Part shown: in pieces, positions 10,001-17,195 of the stretch
How the letters are laid out: each line of letters begins with the position of its first letter
Numbering within the stretch: position 1 is the first letter of the stretch
DNA from: Acidobacteriota bacterium
Lineage (GTDB): Bacteria; Acidobacteriota; Blastocatellia; Chloracidobacteriales; Chloracidobacteriaceae
Length of the DNA stretch: 39,745 nucleotides
NCBI GenBank assembly: GCA_016208495.1
Contig: JACQXX010000073.1
Span: 1-39,745, forward strand
Direction of reading: 5' to 3'
Program-made: the position numbers and the translations under genes
The notes under the pieces: model-generated
Databases searched by the model: none
The model's input: the letters and a program-made list of their open reading frames with translations, nothing else
What the model was told of the DNA's origin: nothing

Positions 10001-11583
10001 GATCACCGACGATCACTGGAAATGCGGCTTCTGCCTTCCCGGTGATGACCCCCAATGGTCAATATATCGGTTTCAACAGCAATGCGACTGACTTGATTCC
10101 AGGCGATTTGAACGCTGCCCAGGATGTTTTTCTGGCTGAGATTGGGCAACCAATCGCGGCGACAATCAGTGGTGGAGGTGTCATTTGCGGCAGCAGCGGA
10201 CGAAATCCTGTGGTCATGGTTACCATCACCGGGGGAACGCCGCCATACACAGTGGCTTTGACCAATGGCGGGGGAACCCAAACCGGAGCCAGTCCCTTGC
10301 TGTTTAATGTATCTCCGGCAAGCACTACGACCTATATGTTCCAGTCGGGGATGGATTCCATCGGAATGCCAATCATGGCTGAGGGAAGCGCGGTGGTGAC
10401 GGTTTTGACGGAGGGAACCGCTGATGCCGGGCCGGATCAAACGGTGTGTGATAGCAATCCGAACGTGACGCTGGCGGGTGTCATCGGCGGCAGTGCCACC
10501 ACGGGCACCTGGAGCGGAGGGGCTGGCACGTTTTCACCCAACGCGACGACGGTCAATGCGACCTACACGCCGACAGCAGGAGAACTTGCGGCAGGAACAG
10601 TGACCTTGACGCTGACCACGAGCGGTTCGGACGGGGACTGTTCGGTTGACAGCGACACGGTGACGATCAATTTCGTGAGTTGTGATCCAGCCAGTGTGTT
10701 GATGGTGGCGGACACAACCAATAACCGGGTACAACGCTTTGACGGCGAGACGTGGAGTGTCATCGGCGTGGGAACCGTGGGTTCGGGCAATGGCCAGTTC
10801 CGGCTGCCGGAAGCGGTCTCTTTTGATACTGCCGGTCGAATCTACGTGGCGGATACCGGCAACAACCGGATTCAATGGTCAACGGATGCTGGGGTCACCT
10901 GGGCGGATTTTGCCACATCGGGTTCGGCGACGAATCAGGTGCAAGGGCCGCAAGGGGTGACGCTTGACAGCACTGGGAATTTGTATGTGTCGGATACTGG
11001 AAATCGTCGGGTGCTGCGGTTCAATGGTGGAGTGCCGGGTACTGGGGTGGTGATTGCCAGTACCGGGACGACTGGCGGTCAAGTGATGAGCCCACGCGGG
11101 TTAGTCATTGATGATACCTTCCGGTTGTTTGTCGCCGATGAAGGGAACAGTAAAATCATGCGCATTCCCAATGCCAACACCGTGACGACACCGGCCAGTG
11201 GATCAATTGTGGCCGGCTCGGGAACGGGGTTGAATAAAGTGCAAAATCCACAGGGCGTGGCAATTGGCCCAGCCGGAACCCTCTATGTTGCCGACACGGG
11301 TAATTCGCGGATTCTGGCCTGGCTCAATGCCAACCCGAACAATAGCACGGCGCTGGCCACGACTGGTACCCTGCTGGGGAAAGTCAACAACGCCGAGGGC
11401 ATTGTGGTCAAAACCTTTACCGCTGGACCATCTGCCGGAACCACGTTGCTGGTCGTGAGCGACACTGGAAATAACCGAATCCAGGGGAAAGAGTTGCCGA
11501 CGGGTGGTTGGTCGCTGGTCGGTGCTCCGAATAATGTCGGAAGTGGTGTCGGGCAGTTCCGGGGGCCGAGCAAAATCCAGTAG
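7009..11583 (+). CDS. Giant exported protein: 16 PD40/TolB-like units, one PKD/Ig-like module, NHL propeller
   Basis: This 1524-residue protein is a paralogue of the gene at 706. The start ATG is preceded by GAGGAATCT, and the same MPQ(I/L)K N-terminus leads into a hydrophobic signal segment (about 15-34). Sixteen 62-residue units (ISADGRYIAFRSGATNLV, DTNxxNDVFVFDRQTG, TTELVSRAAG) span about 78-1046. Units 8 and 16 are degenerate, as in the paralogue. One PKD/Ig-like module (about 1050-1224, with AGPDQTVC and TGTWSGG) precedes a 300-residue six-motif NHL domain. The propeller units differ from the paralogue in a gene-wide way (RQTGTTELVSR here, V(A/G)GT(T/N)QLVSR there), while the module and NHL region are almost identical in DNA. 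Surface recognition or a structural role is inferred; no enzyme motif was seen. Confidence 0.9.
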   Translation: MPQLKTFNNTFRTGWSVSFIIVLELLILALVPVSQSKTRNLEKGRSAVAPNATVTVEGISLAVPPFPDSATGNSFIGLNAFSSDGRYVAYTSGAGNLVTGQIDTNNDSDVFVFDRQTGTSEIVSRAAGTTTTTGNVGSASPVISADGRFVAYESTATNLVAGQVDSSGKDIFVFDRQTGTTELVNRAAGTSTTTGNNSADTPAISADGRYIAFRSGATNLVIGQTDTNNANDVFIFDRQTGITQLVSRAAAVSTTTANGVSEAPAINGDGQFVVFRSQATNLVTGQTDTNSAFDSFVFDRQTGTVALVSRAVGTTTTTGNQFSQSAVISADGRYIVHRSRATNLVAGQVDIASTDDLFVFDRQAGTTELVTRAAGTSTTTGNASSTLPVVSSDGRYIAYQSLATNLVTSLTDSNSNFDIFIFDRQTGTTELVSRVAGTSTVTANTSSENAVVSADGRYIAFRSGATNLVTGQTDSNSGNDVFVFDRQTGTTQLVSRAAGISTTTANGVSDSLAISANGQYIGIGSLATDLVSGIFDLGNPDVFLFDRTAGTNSLITLHFPGGIPQTGSNTSGLTNLNLISGDGRYVTFRSSAVNLVTGQIDTNTMNDIFVFDRQTGTAEIVSRAAGLSTTTANNLSDLAMMSADGRYIAIRSRATNLVTGQTDANNNNDIFVFDRLTGTNELVSRAAGTTTTTANNSSDTPVISADGRYIVFRSGATNLVTGQTDTNNANDVFIFDRQTGTTELVSRAAGTTTTTGSALSESPVISADGQYIAFRSSAINLVTGQTDTNNNPDVFVFDRQAGTTELVSRAAGTTTTTGSAIAESPVISADGRYIAFRSGANNLVPGQTDTNSAFDIFVFDRQTGTTELVSRAAGTTTTTGVFFSDSPTINADGRYIAFRSLANNLVIGQIDTNDAIDVFVFDRQTGTTELVSRAVGTSITTGNGLSEVPMISADGQVIAFQSSATNLVAGQTDTKALSDVFVLNRTNQEIILVSGAAGSPTITGNAASAFPVMTPNGQYIGFNSNATDLIPGDLNAAQDVFLAEIGQPIAATISGGGVICGSSGRNPVVMVTITGGTPPYTVALTNGGGTQTGASPLLFNVSPASTTTYMFQSGMDSIGMPIMAEGSAVVTVLTEGTADAGPDQTVCDSNPNVTLAGVIGGSATTGTWSGGAGTFSPNATTVNATYTPTAGELAAGTVTLTLTTSGSDGDCSVDSDTVTINFVSCDPASVLMVADTTNNRVQRFDGETWSVIGVGTVGSGNGQFRLPEAVSFDTAGRIYVADTGNNRIQWSTDAGVTWADFATSGSATNQVQGPQGVTLDSTGNLYVSDTGNRRVLRFNGGVPGTGVVIASTGTTGGQVMSPRGLVIDDTFRLFVADEGNSKIMRIPNANTVTTPASGSIVAGSGTGLNKVQNPQGVAIGPAGTLYVADTGNSRILAWLNANPNNSTALATTGTLLGKVNNAEGIVVKTFTAGPSAGTTLLVVSDTGNNRIQGKELPTGGWSLVGAPNNVGSGVGQFRGPSKIQ

Positions 11584-11586
11584 CCG

Positions 11587-11814
11587 GGGTTCGGGTTCTT
11601 TAAGGGATGAGGGATGAAGGATGAGGGATGAAAAAAATCACCCTGTCACCCTGTCATCTTGTCATCTTGTTCGGGTTTCGGGTTTCGGGTTTTCGAAAAC
11701 CTGGTGTGTCATTGGCGTTCGGTTGGTCCTTTGTTTTGGGAAATACAAAAAGGGCAGAAGGGACGCAAAGGACAAAAAAGGTTTGAAAATCCGGAACCCG
11801 GAACCCGGAACCCG
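11587..11814. repeat. Composite palindromic element built of 7- to 9-bp arrays (GGGTTC class)
   Basis: In order: GGGTTC units; four GGGATGA-type heptamers; AAAAAAATCA; four 8-bp TCACCCTG/TCATCTTG units; three GGGTTTC heptamers; TTTTCGAAAAC; a mixed centre with AAGGGAC/AAAGGAC units; and finally three GGAACCC heptamers. The GGGTTTC and GGAACCC arrays are opposed arms. The same module order recurs at 37407-37631. It fills most of the 11584-12020 gap, whose remainder holds the promoter at 11855. Confidence 0.8.
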
Positions 11815-11854
11815 AAATTCTTCAGCTCTAAATTCCTAAATTCCACCTCCTTTA

Positions 11855-11882
11855 TTGACTCTGAGTTGGCCTTTTGTATCAT
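11855..11882 (+). promoter_or_regulatory. Candidate sigma-70-type promoter for the DHH phosphoesterase gene
   Basis: TTGACT (11855-11860) and TATCAT (11877-11882) are separated by 16 bp, each one mismatch from consensus. The next gene on this strand starts at 12021, giving a leader of about 130 nt. No transcript data, so this is a prediction. Confidence 0.5.
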
Positions 11883-12020
11883 GCGGCAGCCTCAATGTTG
11901 TGATTCCTTGCCTTAACCATTGTATTCCCAATACATTGCAGCTTTTCTCTATTTCGACTCTGTGATGTCTTTCCTGCAGGGTTGCATCCATTCAACTGCT
12001 TTCAGGATTTGTGAGGTTTT

Positions 12021-12953
12021 ATGTCCGCAGAACCCAAAACGTTTCGTCTGGTCACTCGGAGTGATTTTGACGGCCTGGTCACCGCCGTCCTTTTAAAAAA
12101 ATTGAATTTGATTGACGATATTTTGTTTGTGCATCCCAAGGATGTTCAGGATGGCGTGGTCGAGATTACCAGCCGCGACATCACGACCAACTTGCCTTAC
12201 AACGAGCAATGCCATCTGGCGATTGACCACCACTTGAGCGAGTCTGTTCGTGTAGATTCGGCTCGCCCCAACTTTGTCAACAACCCGACGGCGCCTTCAG
12301 CCGCCAGAGTCGTGTTTACCCATTTTGGCGGTGAAGCCACGTTCGGAGACCAGTTCGACGAGATGCTGGCTGCCGTTGATCAGGCGGATTCAGCCCAGTA
12401 TTCGGCTGAGGAGATCTTCTCGCCGACGAGATGGACCTTGTTGAACTTCCTGACCGACCCGCGCACCGGGTTGGGCCGGTTTCGGGAATTTCGCATCTCA
12501 AATTATCAATTGATGATGGCATTGGTGGACCATCTGGCGACCAAATCAATTGATGAAATCCTGGAATTGCCCGACGTGAAGGAACGCAGCGAAATCTATT
12601 TTGCCCACAACGATCGGTTCCAGGCCCAACTCAAAAACTGCACCATGGTCAATGGCAAAGTCGCCCTTCTCGACCTCCGCAACGAAGAGGTCATTCACCC
12701 TGGCAACCGGTTTGCACTCTATGTTTTGTTTCCAGATTGCCACACCTCAATTCACGTGTTATGGGGCAAGCAGAAACAAAACGTCATTCTGGCGGTCGGG
12801 AAGTCAATTACCAATCGGACCTCAAACGCCGACATTGGGACCTTGCTCCTGAAGTATGGCGGCGGTGGGCATGCCAATGCCGGCACCTGTCAGGTTGGCG
12901 TTGATCAGGTTGACACAACCTTGGAAGAAATTCTTTCTCATCTGAATGAGTGA
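12021..12953 (+). CDS. DHH/DHHA1 family phosphoesterase
   Basis: This 310-residue protein belongs to the DHH superfamily, whose metal-dependent members cleave phosphoester or phosphoanhydride bonds in polyphosphate, cyclic dinucleotides or very short RNAs. The N-terminal domain has the early Asp motif (SDFDG, residues 14-18) and the DHH triad (IDHHLS, Asp69-His70-His71). The C-terminal DHHA1 domain has the GGGGH motif (about 280-284) followed by ANAGT. There is no signal peptide, so it is cytoplasmic. GAGG lies 7 bases before the ATG. The length fits NrnA-like or exopolyphosphatase-like members, but the substrate cannot be decided from sequence. The gene stands alone between repeat elements. 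Confidence 0.88.
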   Translation: MSAEPKTFRLVTRSDFDGLVTAVLLKKLNLIDDILFVHPKDVQDGVVEITSRDITTNLPYNEQCHLAIDHHLSESVRVDSARPNFVNNPTAPSAARVVFTHFGGEATFGDQFDEMLAAVDQADSAQYSAEEIFSPTRWTLLNFLTDPRTGLGRFREFRISNYQLMMALVDHLATKSIDEILELPDVKERSEIYFAHNDRFQAQLKNCTMVNGKVALLDLRNEEVIHPGNRFALYVLFPDCHTSIHVLWGKQKQNVILAVGKSITNRTSNADIGTLLLKYGGGGHANAGTCQVGVDQVDTTLEEILSHLNE

Positions 12954-13092
12954 AGGCGCGAAAGAGCAAACAACCGCTAAAGGTTCAGTGTTCGGAGCAT
13001 CGTCTTTAGACGAAAGGGTTTGTCTTGCGTTTCACCTGGCACTTCTCACGCCTGAAGGCGTTACTCTGAACTCTTTTTCTGAAGATGATTTT

Positions 13093-13203
13093 ATACCATT
13101 TTGTAATGGAATGCTCGCGTTAGAAAATAGTCAAGTAATTCAATCAAATAAACTTAGTGAACTACTGACTACTGACTACTGACTACTGACTACAAACTGG
13201 TAT
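13093..13203 (+). mobile_element. 111-bp TIR element with internal heptamer array, copy 1
   Basis: The ends ATACCATTTTGT and ACAAACTGGTAT match with one mismatch and are flanked by TTA (TTATACCA ... TGGTATTA). A conserved half (AATGGAAT..., GTCAAGTAATTCAATCAAATAAAC) is followed by four ACTACTG heptamers directly before the right end. It lacks coding capacity, like a MITE. It ends 21 bp before the ATG of the first TPR-CHAT gene, which has no clear Shine-Dalgarno sequence, so it may supply or disrupt the leader. The gap 12954-13224 holds little else. Confidence 0.8.
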
Positions 13204-13224
13204 TATCTTCTGGTTCGCAACCAT

Positions 13225-16200
13225 ATGAAAACAGTCAGACTTGTATTTATGGTGAGTGCCATTTTCTGGCTCTTCGGGGCCGAATTGTATCTGCTGCCAG
13301 TCGTTCGAACCGATGGTATCCTACGAACTAGCCTGAATTGCCAAACCCAGAGCCCGGAATCCCAATCCCAAATCTTGAAACCTGGGGAAAAACAAACCCA
13401 TTTGATCACACTCAAGGTAGGTGACCTGGTCAATGCCGTAGTCGAACAGCAGGGAATTGATATTGTGGTTCGGTTGGTATCGCCAGATGGGACAGTGGTA
13501 ACGGAAGTGGACAATTCAAGCCCCACGGAAGGACCAGAAACGTTGACCTGGGTAATGGAAACCGGTGGCACCTTCCAGCTTGAAATCGAATCGGTCGAAA
13601 AAGACGCCGCTCCGGGAACATATGTCCTCAAGTTGGATCCACCTCGCCCCGCTACGGAAACTGAACGTGCCCGCGTTGAAATTGAAAAAATCAGCTACCA
13701 GGTTCAGGAGTTGTTTCACCAGCGGAAATATGATCAGGCAATTACACTGGCTCAACAGGTGCTTGAACTGGCTGAAAAAGCACTTGGCCCGGATCATTCA
13801 GATGTGGGTGACTGTTTAAATAATCTGGCGGCGCTATATTGGGGGCGGGGAAACTACGACAAAGCCGAACCGCTATTTATCCGGGCGCTGGCCATTACAG
13901 AACAGAACTTTGGTCCAGAGCATCCTGATACGGTGGTGGGCGTGAACAATCTGGCGCAGCTCTATCGGGCCAAAGGTGATTTTGCCAAAGCCGCACCTTT
14001 GTACCAGCGGAGTTTGGTGATTCGGGAAAAGTTGTTCGGTACCGCCTCACTCGAAGTTTCTGAAAGTCTGAACAGTCTTGGTATGCTCAATCAAGGGTTG
14101 AGCAATTATTCCGAAGCTGAGACGCTCCTGACTCGTGCCCTGGCAATCCGTGAGAAAAAATTAGGGGCTGACCATCCCGATGTTGGTAAAGTGGTATCCA
14201 ATCTGGCATCACTTTATTTTGAAATCGGGAAATATACCAGAGCTGAACCTCTTTTTCTGCAGGCTATTGCGATTGATGAGAAAGCATTTGGTCCTAACCA
14301 TCCGAATGCTGCTGGCAGTCTGAATGATCTGGCCGGATTTTATCAGGCGAGAGCTGAATATACAAAGGCGGAACCACTTTTTCAGCGGTCGCTGGCCATC
14401 TGGGAAAAAGCAGTGGGGCCAAACCACCCGGAAGTTGCCCTCAGCCTGAACAACCTGGCCGATTTGTACTGGACCAAAGGTGACTTTGCGCGGGCGGAAC
14501 CGCTCTTTGTGCGGTCGCTGGCGATCCGAGAGAAAACAGTTGGCCCCAACCATCCGGATGTGGCAGTGAGTCTTAACAATCTGGCCAGTGTGTATATGTC
14601 ACAAAAGGACTATGCGAAAGCCGGGCCATTGTTTCAGCGGTCACTGGCGATTCGCGAAAAAGTGTTCGGTCCAGAACATCCATCGGTTGCCAGAGCTCTC
14701 GACAATTTGGCAGGGCTGTACCGAAGACAGGGCGACCGGGAAAAGATGGAACCGCTGATGCTCCGGGCACTGGCGATTCGAGAGAAAACACTTGATGCGG
14801 ATCATCCCGAACTGGCCTATTCTTTGAACCGGCTGGGCTGGTTGTATAAGGGGAAAGGTGATTACCAGCGAGCCGAGTCGCTTTTTCTGCGTGATCTGGC
14901 CATAAGTGAGAAAGCATTTGGGCCAGATCATCCAGAAGTTGCTAAAACGCTCAATAGTCTGGCGGAGTTGTCCCAGGGCAAAGGTGAAATCGCAAAGGCG
15001 ATTGCCTATCGGGTGCGTGGGAACGATACAACGGAACGCGATCTGGTTAGAAACCTGGTGGCCGGCTCTGAAAACCAGAAAATGTTGTATTTGAAAACCA
15101 CTGATTACCGAACCGACGAGACGATTACACTGCATGTCCAGTCGGCGCCGCAGAATCAAGCCGCACTCCAGGCTGCGCTGACGGTTATCTTGCGCCGGAA
15201 AGGTCGGTCACTTGATGCTGCAAGCCAGAGTATTGAACTGATAAGACAGCGGGCCAGCGCCGAAGACAAAAAATTACTGGACGAACTGACCGAAGCCAAA
15301 TCAGAACTCTCACGCTTGACCTTGCGTGGACCTGGAAAAGAAGGAATTCCTCGACATCAGGAATTTCTGAAGGAACTCGAAGTCAGAGCAGATCAACTTG
15401 AAGGTCAGGTCAATGCACGCAGTGCCGAATATCGGTCACATTCCCAACCGATCACGCTGGAAGCGGTTCAGAAAGCTATTCCGGCAAATGCGGCATTGAT
15501 TGAGTTTGCCTTATACAAGCCGTATGACCTCGAAACTCAAACGTACGGCAACTGGCGATATGTAGCCTATGTTATTCCGGGTTCCGGGCATGGAAAACAG
15601 GGTTCCGGGTTCCGGGTTCCGGGTTCCGGGCCAACCCCGAGTCGAAATCGTGACCAAAAGTCTAACCGACGAGTGATCAATCCACGGAAAAAAGGCAAAA
15701 TCCCGGAACCCGGAACCCGGAACCCGGAACCCGGAACCCTGGATTTTGAACCCGGAACCCGGAACCCGGAACCCTGTTCCTGGGTTGACCTTGGTGAAGC
15801 CGAACCGATTGACCAGGTCGTGAGCGAATTTCGCAAGGTTCTAAGCGACCGGCGCACAGACATTGCCAAAGACGTGACTCCTATCGCGCAGGTGCTTGAC
15901 GCCCTGGTGATGAAGCCGGTTCGGAAGTTGATTGGACTCAAGCGACATCTTCTGATTTCCCCGGATGGCGCATTAAATCTGGTGCCGTTTTCAGCCCTGA
16001 TGGATGAACAGGGAAAATATCTGGTGGAAAATTACACTTTGACTTACCTGACCAGCGGGCGTGATTTGCTGCGACTGGGCGTCAACTTTATCTCAGAGGA
16101 ACCAGTGCTGGTGATTGCCAATCCGGATTATGCCCAGGGAAGTGGGCCGGTTTTGGCTGGACAGGCGATGAAACCATTGCTGCCGCTTCCCGGCACGGAG

Positions 16201-16851
16201 CGCGAAGGCAAGGAAATTCAGAAATTGCTGCCGGGGTCAAGACTGGTGGTTCAGGGGGAGGCGACAAAAGAAATCGTCAAGCAGGTTCACCGTCCGGAAA
16301 TGCTCCATATCGCCACCCACGGTTACTTTCTGGAAGACGCTCCGGAGGAATTCCCGACTGAAGATGACCGGCGTCTGCAATCAACTGACCCAATCAACCT
16401 TGGAAAGCTGCACGTTGACAATCCGCTTCTTCGATCCTGGCTGTTTTTTGCCAGTGCCAATCAGGGAAACGAGAAAAGCAACGGGGTTCTGACGGCGCTC
16501 GAAGCCTCGCAACTCGATTTGTGGGGCACCCGGCTGGTGGTGCTTTCAGCCTGTGACACGGGGTTGGGCGAAGTTAAAAACGGCGACGGGGTTTTTGGCC
16601 TCCGCCGGGCACTGGTTCTGGCCGGAAGTGAAGCCCAGATGATGAGTCTCTGGGCGGTGTCGGATACTGGAACCCGTGAATTGATGACCGAATACTATCG
16701 CCGCCTCAAAGCTGGGGAAGGTCGTTCGGAGGCACTTCGCAACACCCAGCTTAAATTGCTCAAAGATCCAAAGCGCCAGCATCCATTTTACTGGGCGAGT
16801 TTTATTCAATCAGGCGAATGGAGGCCATTGGAGCGGAAGCAAGCGAAATAG
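13225..16851 (+). CDS. Exported PPC-TPR-CHAT protein (caspase-like), paralogue 1
   Basis: This 1208-residue protein starts with a signal peptide (MKTVRL, then a hydrophobic run to about 20). A PPC-type beta-sandwich (about 45-140) has the QGIDIVVRLVSPDG and GGTFQLEIE strands. About ten 42-residue kinesin-light-chain-type TPRs follow (about 155-600; A-PLFxRSLAIREK, GPxHPDVAxSLNNLA). The C-terminal CHAT domain has the His of HIATHG (His1032) and the Cys of LSACDTG (Cys1110), the caspase-like dyad, so peptidase activity is plausible. Residues 785-852 are an in-frame repeat-derived insert (GSGFRVP and PEPGTRN heptapeptides) between YVAYVI and WVDLGEA, which would normally be close together. The downstream gene at 17196 is a paralogue. 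Targets are unknown. An extracytoplasmic location is inferred from the signal peptide and PPC domain. Confidence 0.88.
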   Translation: MKTVRLVFMVSAIFWLFGAELYLLPVVRTDGILRTSLNCQTQSPESQSQILKPGEKQTHLITLKVGDLVNAVVEQQGIDIVVRLVSPDGTVVTEVDNSSPTEGPETLTWVMETGGTFQLEIESVEKDAAPGTYVLKLDPPRPATETERARVEIEKISYQVQELFHQRKYDQAITLAQQVLELAEKALGPDHSDVGDCLNNLAALYWGRGNYDKAEPLFIRALAITEQNFGPEHPDTVVGVNNLAQLYRAKGDFAKAAPLYQRSLVIREKLFGTASLEVSESLNSLGMLNQGLSNYSEAETLLTRALAIREKKLGADHPDVGKVVSNLASLYFEIGKYTRAEPLFLQAIAIDEKAFGPNHPNAAGSLNDLAGFYQARAEYTKAEPLFQRSLAIWEKAVGPNHPEVALSLNNLADLYWTKGDFARAEPLFVRSLAIREKTVGPNHPDVAVSLNNLASVYMSQKDYAKAGPLFQRSLAIREKVFGPEHPSVARALDNLAGLYRRQGDREKMEPLMLRALAIREKTLDADHPELAYSLNRLGWLYKGKGDYQRAESLFLRDLAISEKAFGPDHPEVAKTLNSLAELSQGKGEIAKAIAYRVRGNDTTERDLVRNLVAGSENQKMLYLKTTDYRTDETITLHVQSAPQNQAALQAALTVILRRKGRSLDAASQSIELIRQRASAEDKKLLDELTEAKSELSRLTLRGPGKEGIPRHQEFLKELEVRADQLEGQVNARSAEYRSHSQPITLEAVQKAIPANAALIEFALYKPYDLETQTYGNWRYVAYVIPGSGHGKQGSGFRVPGSGPTPSRNRDQKSNRRVINPRKKGKIPEPGTRNPEPGTLDFEPGTRNPEPCSWVDLGEAEPIDQVVSEFRKVLSDRRTDIAKDVTPIAQVLDALVMKPVRKLIGLKRHLLISPDGALNLVPFSALMDEQGKYLVENYTLTYLTSGRDLLRLGVNFISEEPVLVIANPDYAQGSGPVLAGQAMKPLLPLPGTEREGKEIQKLLPGSRLVVQGEATKEIVKQVHRPEMLHIATHGYFLEDAPEEFPTEDDRRLQSTDPINLGKLHVDNPLLRSWLFFASANQGNEKSNGVLTALEASQLDLWGTRLVVLSACDTGLGEVKNGDGVFGLRRALVLAGSEAQMMSLWAVSDTGTRELMTEYYRRLKAGEGRSEALRNTQLKLLKDPKRQHPFYWASFIQSGEWRPLERKQAK
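15577..15780. repeat. In-frame palindromic heptamer element inside CHAT paralogue 1
   Basis: The left arm has GGGTTCC heptamers (15577-15632) and the right arm GGAACCC heptamers (about 15702-15777), around a centre of about 70 bp. The whole is 204 bp, a multiple of 3, with no stop codon. It encodes residues 785-852. The arms could pair as a long hairpin in DNA or mRNA. The same kind of element occupies the equivalent site in the second paralogue. Confidence 0.85.
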
Positions 16852-17033
16852 CGAGTCACGAAGGAGTGAAGTCGTCAATCCAGGACAATCTCAGAGAAAA
16901 ATTGCCCAAACCGGCCCTGGATTTGCTATGGTTGAATGGTGTAACCCCGCACCACTCTTCAACATAGGTATTGCAGTCTGACAGATATCTCTCGGATTAT
17001 TCAGAGCACGAACAAGCTGAAAAATAAGTGGTT

Positions 17034-17144
17034 ATACCAATTTGCAATGGAATCCTCGTATGAGAAAACAGTCAAGTAATTCAATCAAATAAACTGAGTG
17101 AACTACGGACTACGGACTACGGACTACTGACTACAAACTGGTAT
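17034..17144 (+). mobile_element. 111-bp TIR element with internal heptamer array, copy 2
   Basis: This copy has the same length and layout as 13093-13203: ATACCAATTTGC left end, the conserved GTCAAGTAATTCAATCAAATAAAC core, a heptamer array, and ACAAACTGGTAT right end, flanked by TTA. Here three of the four heptamers are ACTACGG and one ACTACTG, so the array unit has changed within an otherwise conserved element. It lies between the two TPR-CHAT genes. The rest of 16852-17195 shows no gene; TAGGAG precedes the next ATG. Confidence 0.8.
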
Positions 17145-17195
17145 TAGACTGCTCATAATCCATATATTCACAATTGGATTCAGATAGGAGTTTCA

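Noticed and set aside
11621-11916. Two short plus-strand ORFs before the DHH gene
   Set aside because: They read through the composite repeat element and have no protein-like composition.
12946-13182. 78-codon ORF overlapping the DHH gene end
   Set aside because: Its last third is the TIR element and its heptamer array (SELLTTDY end). It has no family resemblance and no ribosome-binding site of its own.
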